From Streptomyces sp. NBC_01478 (GTDB taxonomy: Bacteria; Actinomycetota; Actinomycetes; Streptomycetales; Streptomycetaceae), in the NCBI RefSeq assembly GCF_036227225.1, contig NZ_CP109444.1, forward strand, positions 3,081,501 to 3,145,500: a stretch of DNA of 64,000 bases, written 5' to 3'. Positions 32,545-41,228 of the stretch are shown piece after piece. A program made the translations under genes and the position numbers. Numbering within the stretch: position 1 is the first letter of the stretch; the number at the start of each line of letters is the position of its first letter. The notes under the pieces are model-generated. The model did not search any database and had not been told where the DNA came from. It saw nothing but the letters and a program-made list of their open reading frames with translations.

Positions 32545-34368
32545 TTGCCGAGCAAGTCCTCCGCGCGCCTTGCCGCGCTGACCGTCGCCGCCGTCTGTTC
32601 CGTGGCGTCCACGATCGTTCTCACCTCGCCCGCGCACGCCGACGGTGTGCGCATCCACGACATCCAGGGCACGACCCGGGTGTCCCCGTACGCCGGCCAG
32701 AAGGTCGCGGACGTACCGGGCATCGTCACGGGCGTCCGCACCTACGGCTCGTCCAAGGGGTTCTGGTTCCAGGACGCGACCCCGGACGACAACCCGGCCA
32801 CCAGTGAGGGCGTCTTCGTCTTCACCAGCTCCACGCCGAAGGTCGCCGTCGGCGACTCGGTCACCGTCTCCGGCACGGTCTCCGAGTACGTGCCGGGCGG
32901 CGCCGCGACGGGCAACCAGTCGCTGACCGAGATCACCAAGCCGACGGTCACCGTCGTCTCCAGCGGCAACGCCGTACCGGCCGCCACGGTGATCAGCGAC
33001 CGGTCCGTGCCGAGCACGTACACCCAGGCCGGTGACACCGCCGCGAGCAACTCGATCAACGCGCTGGCGCTCCAGCCGAAGAAGTACGCCCTGGACTACT
33101 ACGAGTCCCTCGAGGGCATGAACGTCCAGGTCTCCGACGCACGCGTGGTCACCGCGACCGACCCGTACGCGGAGCTGTGGGTCACGGTGAAGCCGCACGA
33201 GAACGCCACCAAGCGCGGTGGCACGGTCTACGGCTCCTACGACCAGCAGAACGGCGGGCGCCTCCAGATCCAGTCCCTGGGCGCGACGGCGGACTTCCCG
33301 GTCGTCAACGTCGGCGACAAGCTCACCGGCACCACGGCCGGCCCGCTGGACTTCAACCAGTACGGCGGCTACACCCTCGTCGCGAACGAGATCGGCACCG
33401 TGAAGAGCGCCGGTCTGAAGCGCGAGACCACGCAGAAGCAGTCGCGCGGCGAACTGGCGGTCGCGACGTACAACGTCGAGAACCTCGACCCGTCGGACGG
33501 CACCTTCGCCGCGCACGCCGCCGCGATCGTGAACAACCTCCAGTCCCCCGACATCGTGTCCCTGGAGGAGATCCAGGACAACAACGGTGCGACGGACGAC
33601 GGCACGGTCGACGCGAGCGTCACGGTCAACAAGCTGATCGACGCGATCGTCGCGGCCGGCGGCCCGACGTACGACTGGCGCTCGATCAACCCGGTCAACG
33701 ACCAGGACGGCGGCGAGCCCGGCGGCAACATCCGCCAGGTGTTCCTGTTCAACCCGGAGCGGGTCTCCTTCACCGACCGCGCGGGCGGCGACTCGACGAC
33801 CGCCGTCGGTGTCACCAAGGTGCACGGCAAGGCCCAACTGACCGCGTCCCCGGGCCGGATCGACCCGGCCAACGCGGCCTGGAGCGCGAGCCGCAAGCCG
33901 CTCGCGGGCGAGTTCGTGTTCAAGGGCAAGACGGTCTTCGTGATCGCCAACCACCTGATCTCCAAGGGTGGCGACCAGCCCCTGACCGCGCAGTACCAGC
34001 CAGTCACCCGCAGCTCGGAGACCCAGCGCCACGCGCAGGCGACGGCGGTCAACGCCTTCGTCAACGAGATCCTCGCCGCGCAGAAGAACGCGGACGTGAT
34101 CACGCTCGGCGACATGAACGACTTCGAGTTCTCCGACACCGCGAAGATCCTCGAGGGCGACGGCGAGCTGTACTCGGCGATCAAGTCCCTGCCGAAGAAC
34201 GAGCGTTACACGTACGACTACCAGGGCAACGAGCAGGTCCTGGACCAGATCCTGATCAGCCCGTCGATCCGCAAGGACTGCTTCGAGTACGACAGCGTCC
34301 ACATCAACTCGGAGTTCAACGACCAGATCAGCGACCACGACCCGCAGGTGCTGCGCTTCCAGCCGTAG
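32545..34368 (+). CDS. Secreted endonuclease/exonuclease/phosphatase-family nuclease
   Basis: About 607 residues from a TTG at 32545, preferred because GGAGGG lies 6 nt before it; the in-frame ATG at 32521 has no ribosome site. A Sec signal (LAALTVAAVCSVASTIVL, cleavage after SPAHA) leads to an OB-fold-like N-terminal half. The C-terminal EEP domain keeps the catalytic order: VATYNVENL, SLEEIQDN, GDMNDFE, DQILIS and ISDHDPQVL, with the Glu and His-Asp pair present. It should cleave DNA or phosphodiesters outside the cell, for nutrient scavenging. Confidence 0.85.
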   Translation: MPSKSSARLAALTVAAVCSVASTIVLTSPAHADGVRIHDIQGTTRVSPYAGQKVADVPGIVTGVRTYGSSKGFWFQDATPDDNPATSEGVFVFTSSTPKVAVGDSVTVSGTVSEYVPGGAATGNQSLTEITKPTVTVVSSGNAVPAATVISDRSVPSTYTQAGDTAASNSINALALQPKKYALDYYESLEGMNVQVSDARVVTATDPYAELWVTVKPHENATKRGGTVYGSYDQQNGGRLQIQSLGATADFPVVNVGDKLTGTTAGPLDFNQYGGYTLVANEIGTVKSAGLKRETTQKQSRGELAVATYNVENLDPSDGTFAAHAAAIVNNLQSPDIVSLEEIQDNNGATDDGTVDASVTVNKLIDAIVAAGGPTYDWRSINPVNDQDGGEPGGNIRQVFLFNPERVSFTDRAGGDSTTAVGVTKVHGKAQLTASPGRIDPANAAWSASRKPLAGEFVFKGKTVFVIANHLISKGGDQPLTAQYQPVTRSSETQRHAQATAVNAFVNEILAAQKNADVITLGDMNDFEFSDTAKILEGDGELYSAIKSLPKNERYTYDYQGNEQVLDQILISPSIRKDCFEYDSVHINSEFNDQISDHDPQVLRFQP

Positions 34369-34433
34369 CACCCGCGGGGAGCCACGGGGGGGCTCACGGG
34401 GGGGTGGACGGGGTCTCGCCGACTTGCACCAGG

Positions 34434-35159
34434 TCAGGCGAAGGCCCCGTCCAGCCAGTTCCGCCAGGCGAGTTCGTTCGTCTTGGCGTCGGCGTCCGGG
34501 GCGAAGTCGTGGACGCTGATGCCGACCGGGGCGCCCCAGTGGTTGCGCCCGAAGAAGCGGATCAGCGCGCTGTCGGTGCGCAGTCCGATGAAGTACGGGT
34601 CCCGGAAGTCCAGTACGGCGTCCAGGAGTTGGCCCTCGGGACCGCGGGCCCGGACCCGTGTCCCTTGCTCGGTGTCGTCCGCGAGGCCGAGCGCCCGGCC
34701 GACAACTCCGAAGGCGTCGGCGGCGGTTGAGGCGTCGGGGCCGTCGAGCGTCGCGAACGCGACCGGGCGGCCCGCGAAATGGACGACGTACTCCCGCAGC
34801 GTGTGCATGTAGAAGGCGTTGTGCTTGCGCGCGCCGTCGTACTGGTTGTCCCAGTCGTCGGTGAAGATCCCGCTGTGCACGTACCGCACCCAGGCGCGCC
34901 GGCCATCGTCGCGGGGCTCGATGGTCTCGTCGATCTGGTTGAGGCTCTGGGTCGGGAAGCCGACGTCCTCGGTGCGGGCGGTGATCCGGTGCGGCGGGTC
35001 GAAGGTGGTGAGGGTCGACCCGAAGGGCCCGACGCGCTTCTCGCCGTCGAACTCCATCGGCCACAGCCAGCCGCCCGTACCGGACGTGACGGCGTCCCAC
35101 ACCTGCTGCGGCGTGGCGGCGACCTCAAACTCGTAGACGATCTCGAATTCCTTGGACAT
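34434..35159 (-). CDS. SRPBCC / AHSA1-like ligand-binding protein
   Basis: A 241-residue START/AHSA1-fold protein: EIVYEFEVAATPQQVWDAVT at the start, the central DDGRRAWVRYVHSG strand, and FYMHTLREYVVHF helix 3. The ATG at 35159 follows AGGAG. It is 44 bp downstream of an ArsR regulator in the same direction, a pairing seen widely in actinobacteria. The ligand is unknown. Confidence 0.8.
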   Translation of the reverse strand: MSKEFEIVYEFEVAATPQQVWDAVTSGTGGWLWPMEFDGEKRVGPFGSTLTTFDPPHRITARTEDVGFPTQSLNQIDETIEPRDDGRRAWVRYVHSGIFTDDWDNQYDGARKHNAFYMHTLREYVVHFAGRPVAFATLDGPDASTAADAFGVVGRALGLADDTEQGTRVRARGPEGQLLDAVLDFRDPYFIGLRTDSALIRFFGRNHWGAPVGISVHDFAPDADAKTNELAWRNWLDGAFA

Positions 35160-35178
35160 GGCTGGCTCCTGAGTACTG

Positions 35179-35214
35179 ACTGGTTCTACTGGTTCTACTG
35201 GGTCTACTGGTCCA
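35179..35214 (-). repeat. Four 9-bp tandem repeats between arsR and SRPBCC genes
   Basis: Units ACTGGTTCT, ACTGGTTCT, ACTGGGTCT and ACTGGTCCA run from 35179 to 35214 on the plus strand. The last unit includes the ArsR stop (TAG on the minus strand). In the ArsR frame each full unit supplies another in-frame TAG. In the SRPBCC frame the repeat stays open (Val-Glu-Pro units). Confidence 0.7.
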
Positions 35215-35812
35215 GTTCCGGGGTGGATGGCTTCTTGACCGTGGGGTGGACGGCGACCACGATCCGGTGGTCGCGGCCCTCCTCCGCCTCTCCCGCGTCG
35301 TACTTGCGGATGAGGGCGCTCACCCCGGCGGTCAGTTCCTGGATGAACGCGGCCCGGTCGGCGGCGGACGCGAAGCGCACCTCGCCGTCCAGCGCGTAGG
35401 TCGCGAGCCGCTGGTGGGCCTTGGTGGCCCCGGTGATCAGCGAACCGACGTCCCGCACCAGCCGGGCGCCGAGCGCCAGCAGCCAGCGCGCGGAGAGCTG
35501 GTCGCGGAACCGGTCCGGGTCCGGCTGCACGGCGGCGAGCGCGAGCGGCGAGATGACGTACGACGCGGCGGTCGCCCGCATCAGCCGCTCGGTGACATTG
35601 CCCTTGCGCCGCTCCCCGGCCAGCTCGACCAGGCCGTGCCGCTCCAGCGCCTTGAGGTGGTAGTTCACCTTCTGCCGGGGCAGTCCGACCTTGCCGGCCA
35701 GCATGGTGGCCGACGCGGGTCCCGCCCCCAGCTCGGCGAGCAGCCGGGCCCTTATGGGGTCCAGCGAGACGGCTGCGGCCTCGGGGTCCTCGATCACGGT
35801 GACGTCCAGCAT
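35204..35812 (-). CDS. ArsR-type winged-helix regulator
   Basis: A 202-residue protein: wHTH ATMLAGKVGLPRQKVNYHLK with wing RRKGNVTERLM, followed by a helical C-terminal region that may bind ligand. There is no Cys-based metal site. It starts at the ATG at 35812 with weak ribosome-site complementarity. The coupled SRPBCC protein probably shares its signal. Confidence 0.8.
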   Translation of the reverse strand: MLDVTVIEDPEAAAVSLDPIRARLLAELGAGPASATMLAGKVGLPRQKVNYHLKALERHGLVELAGERRKGNVTERLMRATAASYVISPLALAAVQPDPDRFRDQLSARWLLALGARLVRDVGSLITGATKAHQRLATYALDGEVRFASAADRAAFIQELTAGVSALIRKYDAGEAEEGRDHRIVVAVHPTVKKPSTPELDQ

Positions 35813-35921
35813 GCGTACACCGTCTCACCGAACACTTTTTTTGTCCAGGGGAGTGAGGTTGTCGGTGGGAGTCGTCGCTGGAGTCCGTCATTCTTGACGT
35901 GTCCTACGAAGGGGGACCCCA

Positions 35922-36401
35922 GTGACGAGCACCGATCCGGAGCACAAGCCGCTCCTCGCCACGGGCATCACGACGGACGACGCCTGGGCGATCTGCGACT
36001 TTCTGGTGCCGCGTCTCGAATCGGTGCAACGCGCTCATGGCGACGGCACGGAGGAGCACCGCACGGCCGCGGCTCTCGCCGAGGCGGTGTCGGCCCTCGT
36101 CCTGGAGATCGAACGTGAAATCCGTGGCCCCATGAGGCCGCGTCTCGCCACCTCCTCGGCCCGGCCGCCGGCTCCCGCCCCCGCGCCGACCGAGAGCGAG
36201 CGGATCGCCAGGGAGAAGCAGCGGCTCACCATGATCAGGGAGTACTGGAACCAGCTCCACGGCATCGTTCGGATCTGGCGCGGGAGCGACGGCTACGACC
36301 GGGTCCGCTGGCAGCAGGTGTCCTTCCTGGACGCCGCTGCCGAGGCCGAGTATCAGCGACACGTCGCCGAAGCCGGCCTCCGGAAGGCCACGCGGCCGTG
36401 A
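35922..36401 (+). CDS. Hypothetical protein
   Basis: A 159-residue soluble protein from a GTG at 35922 with AAGGGGGA upstream. A helical N-terminal part (DDAWAICDFLVPRLESVQRA), a Pro/Ala linker at about 80-95, and a charged helix (ESERIAREKQRLTMIREYWN) with a WRGSDGYDRVRWQQVSF end. No family recognised. It stands alone between the ArsR and monooxygenase genes. Confidence 0.65.
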   Translation: MTSTDPEHKPLLATGITTDDAWAICDFLVPRLESVQRAHGDGTEEHRTAAALAEAVSALVLEIEREIRGPMRPRLATSSARPPAPAPAPTESERIAREKQRLTMIREYWNQLHGIVRIWRGSDGYDRVRWQQVSFLDAAAEAEYQRHVAEAGLRKATRP

Positions 36402-36410
36402 ACCCCGCGA

Positions 36411-37115
36411 TCAGTCGGCGACGAGCCCGAGCGCGTGGTCGTAGCGGCTGACCGTGGTGCTCTTCAGGCCGGGCCAGGTCTGGACGCGTTCCCAGTGCGC
36501 GGTGGCGGAGCCGATGCCGTCGCCGGGTGCCGCGAGGGCTTCCAGGTGGGCCTGGGCGCTCTCCCACTCGGCGTAGTTGAGGACGCGGGTGCCGTCGGTG
36601 GAGAGGTGGAAGTGGGCGGCGATACCGCCGGGGTGCGGCGCGGGCTCGTTCTCCAGCGCCTCGAACACCGCGTCCACCCAAGCCCGTTGGCGGTCGGGGT
36701 CGGGTCCTTCGAACTCGACGTCGACGATCACGACGCACCCGGGGACGCGTCCGCCCCGGTCCGCCGGGCCGCCGCCGCGGTAGTGCCGGTAGCGGCCGAG
36801 ACCGATCCGTTCGATGCCCGGCACGGCGGTGTCGATCTCGTCGACCCGCTCCTGGCGGCGGGTCCTGACGAACGCCTCGTAGGCCTGCTCGCTCGCCCAC
36901 TGCGAGTAGTGCAGCAGGGTCGAGGCGTCGTGCCCGGTGTAGAGGTGATAGCCGAGGAGGTCGTCGGCGGGCCAGGGCCGGCGCTCCCAGGCGGCGGCGA
37001 CCGCCTCGACGGTCTGCCGCTGGCGCAGCGGTGTGCCGACGCGCCAGGTGCTGAAGAAGGGGGCGCCGACGCGGGGGTCGGCGAGGTCGGGGTGCGAGTC
37101 GGTACGACGGGTCAT
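36411..37115 (-). CDS. Tandem ABM-domain (antibiotic biosynthesis monooxygenase-like) protein
   Basis: A 234-residue protein from the ATG at 37115 (GGAGG upstream) with two dimeric alpha/beta-barrel halves. Each carries the family strand pattern: ...LLGYHLYTGHDASTLLHYSQW then ...GIAAHFHLSTDGTRVLNYAEW, with W-E spacing (SQWASEQAYEAF and AEWESAQAHLEAL). The family includes small quinone monooxygenases and heme oxygenase-like proteins. Function here unknown. Confidence 0.75.
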   Translation of the reverse strand: MTRRTDSHPDLADPRVGAPFFSTWRVGTPLRQRQTVEAVAAAWERRPWPADDLLGYHLYTGHDASTLLHYSQWASEQAYEAFVRTRRQERVDEIDTAVPGIERIGLGRYRHYRGGGPADRGGRVPGCVVIVDVEFEGPDPDRQRAWVDAVFEALENEPAPHPGGIAAHFHLSTDGTRVLNYAEWESAQAHLEALAAPGDGIGSATAHWERVQTWPGLKSTTVSRYDHALGLVAD

Positions 37116-37187
37116 GCGGACCTCCGCTGATCGGTACGGGTGGGTACGCCGACCAGCCTTCAACCTCGACCGATGTTGAGGTCAAGG

Positions 37188-37556
37188 CCCGGGCTACTGC
37201 TGCGCCGTGCCCCCTTCCAGACGCGCCAACCGGCTCTGGAACCAGTCGAGCCGCGCCTGCAACAAGGCCGCCTCCGCGACCAGTTCGGACACACCGAGCC
37301 CCTCGGGCACTCCGGGATCGACGGTCACCGTCTCCGTGCCGCTCCCGGCCGCCACCCGCAGGCCATCCCCGGGCCGCCGACCCGGGCTACTGCTCCCCTT
37401 CCAGGCGCGCCAACCTGCTCTGGAACCAGTCGAGCCGCGCCTGCAACAAGGCCGCCTCCGCGACCAGTTCGGGCACACCGAGCCCCTCGGGCACTCCGGG
37501 ATCGACGGTCATCGTCTCCGTGCCGCTCCCGGCCGCCACCCGCAGCCCGTCGCCGG
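37188..37556. repeat. Tandem duplication of about 185 bp
   Basis: The segment from about 37188 to 37372 repeats from about 37381 to 37556 with very high identity. Alignment offset is 193 bp at the left edge and 184 bp after a 9-bp difference (GCGCCGTGC present only in the left copy). The right copy is the 3' end of the Cys-rich gene; the left copy is a spare. Confidence 0.85.
37194..37372 (-). pseudogene. Duplicated 3' end of the Cys-rich protein gene
   Basis: On the minus strand this encodes GDGLRVAAGSGTETVTVDPG through LARLEGGTAQQ and a stop, nearly identical to the last ~55 residues of the protein at 37387-38058. It lies just past that gene's stop, is out of frame with it (offset 184, not a multiple of 3) and has no start or ribosome site of its own. 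It looks like a recent tandem-duplication remnant. Confidence 0.7.
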
Positions 37557-38058
37557 CCAGCCGGGCGAACGCGGCGAGCGAGACGGACGTACGGCCGTGG
37601 ACGCAGCCCGCGCACGTGGCGGTCAGGGCGCGCCAACCGGGCCTGCCCCAACCGGCGTCGGCGAGGGCGACGGCCCGTGCGCCGCAGGCGCAGGGGCCGA
37701 CGGTGGCGGTGCGGACGCGCTGGCGGGCGTAGCGGAAGCCGAGTTCGAAGCGGATGTAGGCGCCGAGCACGGTGATGTCGAGGAGGACCGCCGCGCGGTG
37801 CTCGGCGGTGCACAACAGGGCTTCCGCGGTTGCCCGTTCGTGCACGCAGTGGAAGCCGCAGTCGCAGCGCCGCGCGGGCGAACGGTGGCGGCGGCCGTAG
37901 ACGCAGGACGCGTCGGCCACGACTCCGTACGGCAGCGCGCCGCCCAGCGACACACCGGTGAACCCGGCCCGGGTGCCGTCCTGGGACAGCACCGGGTGGG
38001 CGATCTTGAATCCGGTCGGCGGCTCCGTCGGGCGTTCCTCGGGGAGCCGCAGTCTCAT
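37387..38058 (-). CDS. Cys-rich, possibly zinc-binding protein of unknown function
   Basis: A 223-residue soluble protein. The Cys/His pairs RRCDCGFHCVHE (about residues 64-75), LLCTAEH, GPCACGARA and ATCAGCVHG resemble zinc-ribbon ligands. The C-terminus is a helical coiled stretch (VAEAALLQARLDWFQSRLAR). The ATG at 38058 overlaps the stop of a 45-residue peptide gene (ATGA), so the two are co-translated. No family recognised. Its 3' end has been tandemly duplicated. Confidence 0.65.
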   Translation of the reverse strand: MRLRLPEERPTEPPTGFKIAHPVLSQDGTRAGFTGVSLGGALPYGVVADASCVYGRRHRSPARRCDCGFHCVHERATAEALLCTAEHRAAVLLDITVLGAYIRFELGFRYARQRVRTATVGPCACGARAVALADAGWGRPGWRALTATCAGCVHGRTSVSLAAFARLAGDGLRVAAGSGTETMTVDPGVPEGLGVPELVAEAALLQARLDWFQSRLARLEGEQ

Positions 38059-38192
38059 CGGGCGGCCGGGACCTCTGCGGGCGCCTTCTCCTGCGTGAAC
38101 TCCGCGATGCTCTCCGGGAGTTCGAGCTCTTCCTCGTGGATCTGCGGCCGCTCTTCGGCGACTCCGGTGGCCAGTGCCTTGCCGAGCTTCAT
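38055..38192 (-). CDS. 45-residue acidic peptide coupled to the Cys-rich protein
   Basis: From the ATG at 38192, with a strong GGGAGG at good spacing, the frame encodes MKLGKALATGVAEERPQI followed by an acidic middle (HEEELELPESIAEF) and an AEVPAAR end. A longer in-frame start at 38303 lacks a ribosome site. The ATGA overlap with the next gene makes it a genuine small gene. The short basic head plus acidic body recalls leader-like or antitoxin-like peptides, but no family is recognised. Confidence 0.6.
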   Translation of the reverse strand: MKLGKALATGVAEERPQIHEEELELPESIAEFTQEKAPAEVPAAR

Positions 38193-38384
38193 GACGCCTC
38201 CCGTGACCAGGGGGTGGATGAACTTCCCACGTCGGTGACCTTCTTGGCCATGGTGACCCATGAGGGGGTCAATTGGACATAGGGCCTCCGGCCTCCCCAC
38301 CATTCCGCGGCATTAGCGTTGCTTACCGATATGCCGTAGAAGAATTAAGTGGAGCTTTACGATTGTTCTGCCGAGACTCCTTCC

Positions 38385-39290
38385 ATGACGAACGCCACGG
38401 CCTCCGCCCCACCCCCGTTCGGCCGCGCCCTGTGCGCGATGATCACGCCCTTCACCGAGACGGGGGAACTCGACCTCGACGGTGCCCAACTCCTCGCCGA
38501 GCGGCTGGTGTCGGAGGGGTGTGACGGGCTCGTGCTGTCCGGGACGACCGGTGAGTCGCCGACCACGACGGACGCGGAGAAGTCGGCGCTCGTCACGGCC
38601 GTCCGCGAGGCGGTCGGCGACCGTGTCCCCCTCGTCTCCGGCGTCGGCACCTTCGACACCCGGCACACCGTGGAACTCGCCCATCAGGCCGAAAAGGCGG
38701 GCGCGGACGGGGTGTTGGTGGTCTCGCCGTACTACAGCAGACCTCCGCAGGACGCCCTGGAGGCACACTTCCGCGAGGTCGCCGACGCCTCCGGACTGCC
38801 CCTCATGCTCTACGACATCCCGGCCCGCACCGGCACCCGTATCGAACCGGAGACGATGATCCGGCTCGCCGAGCACCCCAGGATCGTCGCGGTCAAGGAC
38901 TGTTCCTACGACTTCCTGGGCGTCCAGAAGGTGCTGGACCGGACCGACTTGGCGTACTACACGGGCTGCGACGAGCACATCCTCGCGCTGTACGCGGTGG
39001 GCGGGGTGGGGTATGTGAGCACGGTCGCGAACGTCGTCCCGGCTCGACTCCGGGCGATCCTCGACGCGTTCGAGGCGGGCGACACCCCCGTGTCCGCCCG
39101 CCTCCAGCAACGCGCCACGCCGCTCGTCGAGTTGATGATGGCGGCGGGACTGCCCGGCACGGTGACGGTCAAGGCGCTGCTCAACTCCCTCGGCCTGCCC
39201 GGGGGTTCGGTCCGGGCACCGCTGCTGCCCGCCGGCCGCGAGGCGGTCGACGGGCTGGTGGCGGCGTACGAGGAGTTCGTGGCCGGCTGA
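38385..39290 (+). CDS. dapA: 4-hydroxy-tetrahydrodipicolinate synthase (DapA)
   Basis: A 301-residue DapA-family enzyme. LVLSGTTGESPTTTDAEK has the canonical TGES-type substrate motif, the Tyr-Arg block is LYDIPARTG, and the Schiff-base Lys is in IVAVKDCSYD. This fits true DapA better than the two sugar-acid paralogues in the window. The ATG at 38385 (MTNATASAPPPF) is chosen; an upstream GTG at 38349 is possible. It would condense pyruvate and aspartate semialdehyde for lysine/diaminopimelate. A dapD gene lies 3 kb away. Confidence 0.8.
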   Translation: MTNATASAPPPFGRALCAMITPFTETGELDLDGAQLLAERLVSEGCDGLVLSGTTGESPTTTDAEKSALVTAVREAVGDRVPLVSGVGTFDTRHTVELAHQAEKAGADGVLVVSPYYSRPPQDALEAHFREVADASGLPLMLYDIPARTGTRIEPETMIRLAEHPRIVAVKDCSYDFLGVQKVLDRTDLAYYTGCDEHILALYAVGGVGYVSTVANVVPARLRAILDAFEAGDTPVSARLQQRATPLVELMMAAGLPGTVTVKALLNSLGLPGGSVRAPLLPAGREAVDGLVAAYEEFVAG

Positions 39291-39299
39291 CCGAGGTGC

Positions 39300-40532
39300 T
39301 CAGCGCTGCGCGAACACGGGCTGCCAGCGTCCGGCGCTGGCGTCGGTGCCCTTGCGGAAGCCGCTCAGCGGTACCTCCTTGTCGCTGCCGATGGTGACCA
39401 GCACGAGCCGCTGGTGGAACTCGCTCTTCCCCTCCCCCTCCCCCTTCCCGACGTCCCAGGCGACGAGCGACTTGTCGTCGGCCCAGGCGAGCAGTTGCTG
39501 TCCGTGGACCTCGGTCTGCGCGCCGGTGGCGGAGTCGGTGACGTAGGACGAGGTGGTCCATTTCCGGCCCGCGAAGTCACCGGCGACGCGCTTGCCGTCG
39601 GGGGACATCCCCGCGTCGACGTACGAGAGCAGGTACTTGCTGCCGTTCTCCGGTGCGGGGACCTCGGCGCCCGTGGAGTCGTAGAACAGCTTGTTGACCT
39701 CGTCGGAGGCGATGCCGCCGGCCCAGACGTACCTGCCGTCGGGGGTGGGGGCGAAGTCCTGGCGGTTGTTGACGAAGGTGCTCAGGCCGTCCGCGCGCCG
39801 GCCGCCGACCGCGACCCCGCCCCAGGTGCCCTTGCCGGAGGCCACGTCGAGGACGTAGAAACCGGTGCGGCTCGACAGCCGTTCGGGCTCCCCGGCGTTG
39901 GGGTCCGCCGGATGGAAGTCCGCGTCGGGGTTCTGGGTGTAGGTCGTCGCGACCAGTTTCCGGCCGTCGGCCGAGAAGGCCAGCCCGCCGACCTTGTGGC
40001 CGACCTGGATCCACCGCTTCACCTCGCCGGTGGCCAGGTCGAGCAGGCCGATCCGGGAGGCGGGCAGGGTCCGTTCCAGGACGGCGGCGGTCTTCAGGCC
40101 CGGGGCGACGGCGACGATCGACCACTTCGGGGACTTCACATAGGTGCCGGTCTTCCGGTCGAGCAGCCAGTAGGTGCGCTCGGAGACGGTTTCCGTGGCC
40201 GATTTCTTGACCGTGGTCGGGATGTAGTAGGCGGCAAGTGCCGTGTTCCCGGCGGCGATCAGCTCGTGCGGCGGCGACTGGCTCGGGTGGGCGCTCACCT
40301 TGTCCCCGTCCACGACGCCCGACGGACGGACGTCGCTCTTCCCCGAGTCGAGCAGGGGCACGCCGACCGCGACGGCGACCACGGCGACCGTGGCTGCGAC
40401 GACGGTCACGAGCCTTCGGGTACGGCGGCGCCGGCGGACGGCGAGCACCCAGTCGGCGAACCCCGGTCCCGCCGGGGGCTGTTCGGCGGCCTGCTCGCGC
40501 AACGTGTCGCGCAGGAGATCGTCGACATTCAC
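39300..40532 (-). CDS. Membrane-anchored beta-propeller protein paired with a sigma factor
   Basis: A 410-residue protein: a short N-terminal cytoplasmic part (NVDDLLRDTLREQAAE), one membrane helix (about residues 41-60) and an external domain with TolB/WD-like propeller repeats (GLAFSADGRKLVATTY, DFAPTPDGRYVWAGG, DAGMSPDGKRVAGDF). Its ATG overlaps the SigE-family sigma stop by 4 bp. The layout suggests an anti-sigma or sensor partner, although no zinc anti-sigma HxxxCxxC motif is present. Confidence 0.7.
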   Translation of the reverse strand: MNVDDLLRDTLREQAAEQPPAGPGFADWVLAVRRRRRTRRLVTVVAATVAVVAVAVGVPLLDSGKSDVRPSGVVDGDKVSAHPSQSPPHELIAAGNTALAAYYIPTTVKKSATETVSERTYWLLDRKTGTYVKSPKWSIVAVAPGLKTAAVLERTLPASRIGLLDLATGEVKRWIQVGHKVGGLAFSADGRKLVATTYTQNPDADFHPADPNAGEPERLSSRTGFYVLDVASGKGTWGGVAVGGRRADGLSTFVNNRQDFAPTPDGRYVWAGGIASDEVNKLFYDSTGAEVPAPENGSKYLLSYVDAGMSPDGKRVAGDFAGRKWTTSSYVTDSATGAQTEVHGQQLLAWADDKSLVAWDVGKGEGEGKSEFHQRLVLVTIGSDKEVPLSGFRKGTDASAGRWQPVFAQR

Positions 40533-41086
40533 GGGCGCACCTCCACGGGCGAGTGGTCACGGGGCGACCGGAGTTCGGCGTCGGCCGGGCCCAGGGCGGC
40601 CAGTTCGGGCGCGAGGGCGCGCAGCCGGGCGAGGGAACGGTGGGTGGTGGACCGCACGGTGCCGACCGAACAGCCCAGCAGCCGGGCCACGTCGGCCTCC
40701 GGCAGGTCCTCGAAGTACCGCAGCACCAGGACGGTGCGCTGGCGGGCGGTGAGCCGGGACAGCGCCTCGCGCATCACGACGCGCAGCTCGGCGGCGGCCG
40801 AGGCGTCCGAGGGCGCGCGGGTCTCCGGCGGTTCGGCGACGGTCAGTTCGCGTCTTCGCCACTTCAGCCGCCACCGGTTGACCTGCTGGCGGTAGAGGAT
40901 CTGCCGTACATACGCCTCGGGTTCGTCGATCCGCTCCCACCGCCCGGCCGCCTTGGCCAACGCGTTCTGCAGCAGATCCTCACCGGCGTACCGGTCTCCC
41001 CCGCTGAGCAGCACGGCGGTCCTCAGCAGCGCCGACGACCTGTTGTCCACGAAGTCCCGGAAACCTTCCAGCCCTTCGGCATCCAT
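40529..41086 (-). CDS. SigE-family ECF sigma factor
   Basis: A 185-residue sigma-70-like protein. Region 2 is LLRTAVLLSGGDRYAGEDLLQ...AYVRQILYRQQVNRW in pieces, and region 4 is LSRLTARQRTVLVLRYFEDL with helix-turn-helix EADVARLLGCSVGTVRSTTH. The ATG at 41086 has GAAGGTG upstream and is preferred to a GTG at 41098. It is coupled to the membrane propeller protein, its probable regulator. Confidence 0.85.
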   Translation of the reverse strand: MDAEGLEGFRDFVDNRSSALLRTAVLLSGGDRYAGEDLLQNALAKAAGRWERIDEPEAYVRQILYRQQVNRWRLKWRRRELTVAEPPETRAPSDASAAAELRVVMREALSRLTARQRTVLVLRYFEDLPEADVARLLGCSVGTVRSTTHRSLARLRALAPELAALGPADAELRSPRDHSPVEVRP

Positions 41087-41228
41087 CGTCACCTTCACTC
41101 ACTTCCCCGACGGCACCCGATGCCCCGCCCCTGTGATCCCTGGGACGCGCGCGGACGGCTTCCGCTATGCCTGTCGGGACAAGAAAAATTCCGCCCACCT
41201 CGCACGACCGCTGTCCTACGGTGACCAT

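Noticed and set aside
37194..37478. Separate 94-residue gene downstream of the Cys-rich gene
   Set aside because: Its N-terminal third is the out-of-frame readthrough of the neighbouring copy, and the rest is the duplicated tail; no ribosome site.
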